DNA from: Taxillus chinensis
Taxonomy: Eukaryota; Streptophyta; Magnoliopsida; Santalales; Loranthaceae
Assembly (NCBI GenBank): GCA_023512835.1
Contig: CM042084.1
Location: 9,420,842 to 9,484,841 of the forward strand
Length of the DNA: 64,000 nt
Direction of reading: 5' to 3'
The notes beneath the pieces are model-generated. The model was not told the DNA's origin. It was given only the letters and a program-made list of their open reading frames with translations, and searched no databases. Positions 60,227 to 64,000 of the stretch are shown one piece after another. Made by a program: the position numbers and the translations under genes. Position 1 is the stretch's first letter, and each line of letters starts with the position of its first letter.

Positions 60227-61170
60227 CCAGAAATTTTGTGTACATTTGGAGTTGTTAATCTTGAATCTCCTTCCTAAATAGTAATCATCATTCATTTTTT
60301 TTTTAGTAAATGCAGTCCCATGTTTGTAATTTCCAGTGTTTGGTTTTGCTCTGAAAGGGAGCCTGCTGATCGGGAACATTTTTTGCGGTTCCATTTTCAT
60401 TCTCTATGCACCCACTTCACCAAAAGGTACTCTGTTGTCTGTTGAGGGGTTGGTTGTTGCAATTCTTTTTTCTTTGTAATAAGTAATTTTAATATAATTA
60501 CATTTAATTTAAATTGGTGGGTCTTAAGTTATCTGGGTCTTGTGTTTTTGCTAGAAACTGGAAGATAAAGCACAAATGAAAGAAAATTAGAAAGTAATGG
60601 TTATAGAGTACACTGAATTCCCCTATCAGCTGCAGAAAATTTATGGGATTTGGGTGATTGTAGTGAGGGTAGCTGTTGGTATGTTTGGAGTATCTGCGCA
60701 AGGAAATGTTGGCGAAAGCTGTCTTCTCTCTCTTTCAGCGTACCTTATTATTATGGTGTTGGTTTCGCGAGGCACGTTGGGAGCTTGGTGCGGTTGTAAT
60801 TTATGTTGTGTAGTTGCCATGTAGATGCAAACTATTGCCGTCGACTTATTCATAAATAAATTAACTAATCAATTAGCATTTGAATTTTCGAGCAACTGAT
60901 AACTAACAAGCCCATACTATTAAAATACAAATATAATTTTCTCATAAATAATTTTTTATTACTTTTAGGATTTGATTTATTTACCAATATATTTGATAAT
61001 ATTGAAAAACCAGCTTTAATTACACAGTTAATGTGAACTTATTTATAAACCAATTCAATTAATTATTCATGGACCATTGGAGTTATTGGTGAGTTATTTT
61101 ATGATGTATTTCATTATTAGCATAGGATAATAGGAATATGTTCGAAATTGGAGTTAAATAAATAAGTCAT
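60227..61170. other. SurE 3' region and intergenic DNA
   Basis: No canonical AATAAA close to the SurE stop was noted. The short frames at 60597-60824 and its antisense show no domain. Confidence 0.35.
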
Positions 61171-61196
61171 TTTGGGTCGAATTTTTCAACAATCCA

Positions 61197-61227
61197 TGGG
61201 CTTTACTAAATGGAGCCCACTGGCCCA
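61197..61227. promoter_or_regulatory. Three site II motifs (TGGGCT / GGCCCA)
   Basis: TGGGCT at 61197-61202, AGCCCA at 61214-61219 and GGCCCA at 61222-61227 lie 107-137 bp before the ATG at 61334. Clusters of TGGGCY are known from promoters of plant ribosomal-protein and mitochondrial-protein genes, where TCP factors bind. A telo-box AAACCCTAA lies at 61344-61352 just inside the frame. Confidence 0.65.
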
Positions 61228-61333
61228 TTACGATGGTACAGTGCCATTCCCATGTGATTGTCAACGAATCATCGCTCTACCTCCACTGTCTACCCCTATC
61301 TCTAGTTTTGGCTCGTGCTCTACCTCTGCAACC

Positions 61334-61598
61334 ATGTCCTCGAAAACCCTAATTCGGACCGGAGCTACCATGCTGAATCGGATCTTTACTCCCAATCTTC
61401 CTAAGGCCACGACCTCGGACCAACACTTGCTGTATCGGAGTCTTGAGATCGCTCCTCCGATGTTGTTTCCATCTCTGTCGAAGCTTCAGACATTTCGCTA
61501 CTCGCAGGAACACGACGCCAACATCGTCAGGAGACTCGCTTCCGAAGGTTTCTCGTATCCCTGCGGGCTTCCAAATCTCGAGTTCTTCTTACCTGATG
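61334..61598 (+). CDS. Probable mitochondrial ribosomal protein bL34m, first exon only
   Basis: ATG 61334 opens 88 codons plus one base, ending at a donor (GATG|GTACTC). It begins MSSKTLIRTGATMLNRIF, a basic, Ser/Thr-rich mitochondrial presequence, and ends with GLPNLEFFLPDG. In plant bL34m this segment precedes the short basic L34 domain of the large mitoribosomal subunit, usually on the next exon. An in-frame upstream ATG (61172) would place the site II promoter motifs inside the coding region, so 61334 is preferred. No exon with the KRTYQPS/RRKR L34 signature was found up to 64,000; it may lie beyond the window or be lost. The assignment is from remembered family features. Confidence 0.55.
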
Positions 61599-61632
<34 letters not shown>

Positions 61633-62829
61633 GAACAACATTTCTGAATAATTAATGTCCTTTTTCTTGGATTAACCGATGTGATTTTTGCTTTCTTAAC
61701 GGAAGTTTGTAAGTTTCAGTTCTGTTTTTAAATGTTGGGAAAATTTGACGTTTATGTTTTGTTCTGCGATTGTTGATTCGTAGCTTCGGACTTGCTTTGG
61801 GTTTTGATTAGGTGTTTCTTCTATAGAAAATGGCTTTGTAGATTTTGTTTTCCTTAACATTTGTGGTGAAACTTATATTGTCTGCTGTGGATGTGAGACG
61901 GTGTTGTATATTTTTTTGTTTTCTTAGATTTTATAAGAGCAACAATGCGTCATGGTTTGGGGCCCTGGACAACTGTTTTTATTTTACAATGAATCATGGA
62001 GTGCTACTTAAATTTAAATGCGCAGGTGTTGTATTAATTCTTTATGAATCCAAACTCACTTATGCCATGTTATGGCTAACATTATAGGCATAGACTGTGG
62101 GTTCTAGGTTCTGAATAATTTGTAGTTTCCAGCGTTGGCCTTCATGCACATTTTTTTGCATCCAAGTCGCGAGTTGCTGTCATTGCAAACATTGGACGAA
62201 TTTTGGAACATATTACAAATGAAGTCAAGGCTTGAGTCTATCTTTTGCAAAGCATTTCATATGAAGTGAAGTAAACCTATTAATAATATCTACAAGCACC
62301 GGCTCTCCTTATTTTAATGGTTTCATTTTTGCTAGATCATAGAAATTAAATATCAATTAATCACGAAGGGATTGGATTCTTCTCTAGTCTCTACAAAGGC
62401 CTGGACGTGCTCCATTAAGCCATCAGGATCGGGGAATGAAAGATCAGTGGGAGGAAGAGATTTTGGGATCAGTCTGACTTGATGGAGCGGAAGAATAGTG
62501 AGTGAGGGGAATTCAGAAGGAGGCAAGCTGCAGGGGATGAACACGGAATTTACATAACTCCTTCCCAGTTATTCCCCTGTTAAGACACGACCTCAGAAAA
62601 TAAATCCAAAGCTAGCAAAACCCAGAAAGAAGATTAGTGGTTGGGGTAGGAAATTGCTGCCATGTCTTGTGTGGGAAAAGGAAAAACTGCAAAAAGAGTC
62701 CAAAGGGGTTGGAAAAAATAGTCTTTAAAAAAAAATAATAAAAAAGCAATTAGTGACACTTTTGCTGCATTTCCTCTTCAAAATTTTCATAGGGTATTCT
62801 TATTTCATTGTTGAGTTTTTTTTGGGTTT
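61599..62829. other. Intron or intergenic DNA after the bL34m-like exon
   Basis: A (CT)n tract (61601-61629) follows the donor. Frames at 61845-62087 (plus) and 62353-62544 (minus) show no domain; the latter has a retroelement-like look but no diagnostic motif. Confidence 0.4.
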
Positions 62830-63310
62830 ACTAGAGAATAGAATCATGGTTCTCAATATCGGTCGAGATGTCCGTATCTTGGTTGTTTCAACCAGGTATC
62901 GGCAGTTGGTGATACGAGATTTAGGGACAATACAGAGAATTAGTTTGTCTCGTTCATCTCGTCTGATATATTGGTCGAGACGTCACGCGATGTCGATATT
63001 CAACGTGTCTTGGCCGATATCGCGTCATCGACTCGCGAGCTGATGACGCCCTCATCCGATGGGGAGGAAGAAATTTATTGTAAATGGCACGTCGATGCAA
63101 CGCAAGCGGATGCCGATGCTACGTGACGCAAGGAGCACGAACTTTTTTCTCCTTTTGCTTCTTTTTTAGCTTCCTCAGCCGCAGATCTGCCTCTCCAATC
63201 AACACCTTCTTTCTTCTTCGCTGATCTGCATTGCTTGCTGCCGGTGCCCCTCACGCGCTGCTCGATGCCATCAACTCGATGAGGTATGAATTGATATTTA
63301 TGTATCTAAA
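62830..63310. repeat. Dispersed repeat with tatcggtcgaga motifs
   Basis: GC-richer than its surroundings, with atatcggtcgagatgtccg, tcggccgatat-like phrases and gatgcaacgcaagcggatgcc (about 63092-63112). The last resembles 55623-55643 in SurE intron 6. No ORF with a domain. Confidence 0.5.
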
Positions 63311-64000
63311 TCGTATAATGAATTATTTAAAAGATTTTTAAATCGTATAACTAGTTAGCTATTAAATTATTTAATATTTATTATTTATCAATTTGTAACG
63401 CTATGAGGTGTTATCGTATCAATAATTCATTATACGAATCTAATTATAAATGATATTAAATAGAATTCATTAATTAGTATATTATTAGTTATTTTATTTT
63501 ATAAATTATTTAGTTAATTAAAATTTAAATTAAAATTATAATTTTGAATGAATTTAGTTAATTTAATTAAATAGATATTATTAAATTAATATTAAAATTT
63601 GTTTTTATTTATAATTACACATCTCAATTAATTATAAATAAAAATAACTCTTAATATTAATTTAATAATATTCATTTACTTAAATTAACTAAATACATTA
63701 AAAATTATAATTTGAAGTTAAATTTATAGTGCACTTATTTTATTTGAAATCCTAAAATAAAAAAAGTATTATATTTATTGATCAAAATAATTTATACAAA
63801 TATAATAATTTAATACTTAATATCATTTTTATACTAATTAATTTATATTAATAATAATAAATTAATAAACATAAAACATATTAAATTATTTTAATTATAA
63901 TTTAAACATTAATTTTTAGTTATCAATAAATATACTAATTCATGCTATTTTTATCAATTAATTATTAATTATGAATTAATATATAAACTAATGCTATCTT
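63311..64000. other. Extremely AT-rich DNA
   Basis: Almost entirely A/T with many attaattaat-type short palindromes; no gene. Possibly the AT-rich arm of the preceding repeat. Confidence 0.5.

Noticed and set aside
61172..61333. Upstream in-frame ATG for the bL34m-like gene
   Set aside because: It would place three site II promoter motifs inside the coding region, and the presequence-like start is at 61334.
1..64000. CRISPR arrays, prokaryotic operons, tRNA and rRNA genes
   Set aside because: This is plant nuclear DNA. Repeats found are microsatellites, minisatellites and transposons; only SINE-type tRNA-like boxes were seen, no complete tRNA gene.

Overview
The window is nuclear DNA of a flowering plant, most likely a eudicot. 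It has spliced genes with GT-AG introns, AT-rich intergenic DNA, long microsatellites, and plant retroelement families (Ty1/copia, Ty3/gypsy, L1-type LINEs, an Au-like SINE and MITEs). No species can be assigned from sequence alone. No rRNA, tRNA or CRISPR was seen.

Positions 1-31,000 are almost entirely transposable elements. LTR-like debris (about 300-2,010 and 3,459-5,297) is followed by a nearly full-length copia element on the minus strand (6,155-12,349). It has 743/744-bp LTRs, a TAGTA target duplication and a gag-pol broken by stops and frameshifts. It sits inside an older repeat (5,300-6,149 plus 12,355-15,320). A GC-rich island lies at 16,600-17,220. An old copia ruin on minus spans 19,000-22,390. 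A second complete copia insertion on plus (22,890-27,561) has 221-bp LTRs that differ at only two sites, an initiator-Met PBS and a 5-bp target duplication, yet carries several nonsense codons. From 27,567 to about 31,900 there are AT-rich intergenic DNA, a possible MITE and a long (AT)n tract.

The gene-bearing part starts at about 32 kb. A seven-exon gene (32,227-34,920, plus) encodes a 582-residue cell-wall acid invertase (GH32), including the 9-nt mini-exon typical of plant invertases. Downstream are a two-unit segmental duplication whose units each hold the same tRNA-derived SINE, unrecognised protein-like debris, a tandem pair of a common TGTAACA-type plant repeat, and two adjacent Tourist/Harbinger-like MITEs with GC-rich interiors. 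A small secreted-protein gene broken by a stop and a 13-bp duplication follows at 41,599-42,082.

Positions 43,600-53,300 hold two LINE 3' ends in opposite orientation (one with a 65-bp tandem repeat), a degenerate gypsy gag-protease, minisatellites, a possible small signal-peptide ORF and a possible non-autonomous DNA transposon. A ten-exon SurE-like gene (53,579-60,226, plus, 375 residues) appears intact. Its sixth intron (3.7 kb) contains a LINE derivative lacking ORF2, nested in an older repeat, and an Au-like SINE. At 61,334-61,598 is the first exon of a gene resembling plant mitochondrial ribosomal protein bL34m, preceded by three site II promoter motifs; its second exon was not found in the window. 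The end (62,830-64,000) is another repeat grading into very AT-rich DNA.

The three host genes belong to separate pathways (apoplastic sucrose cleavage, SurE-family phosphatase, mitochondrial translation) and nothing suggests that they act together. Nothing looks like a new multi-gene system. The points most worth checking are the loss of the SurE acidic metal ligands, the ORF2-less LINE, the SINE caught in a segmental duplication, the MITEs with GC-rich cargo, and the broken secreted-protein gene.
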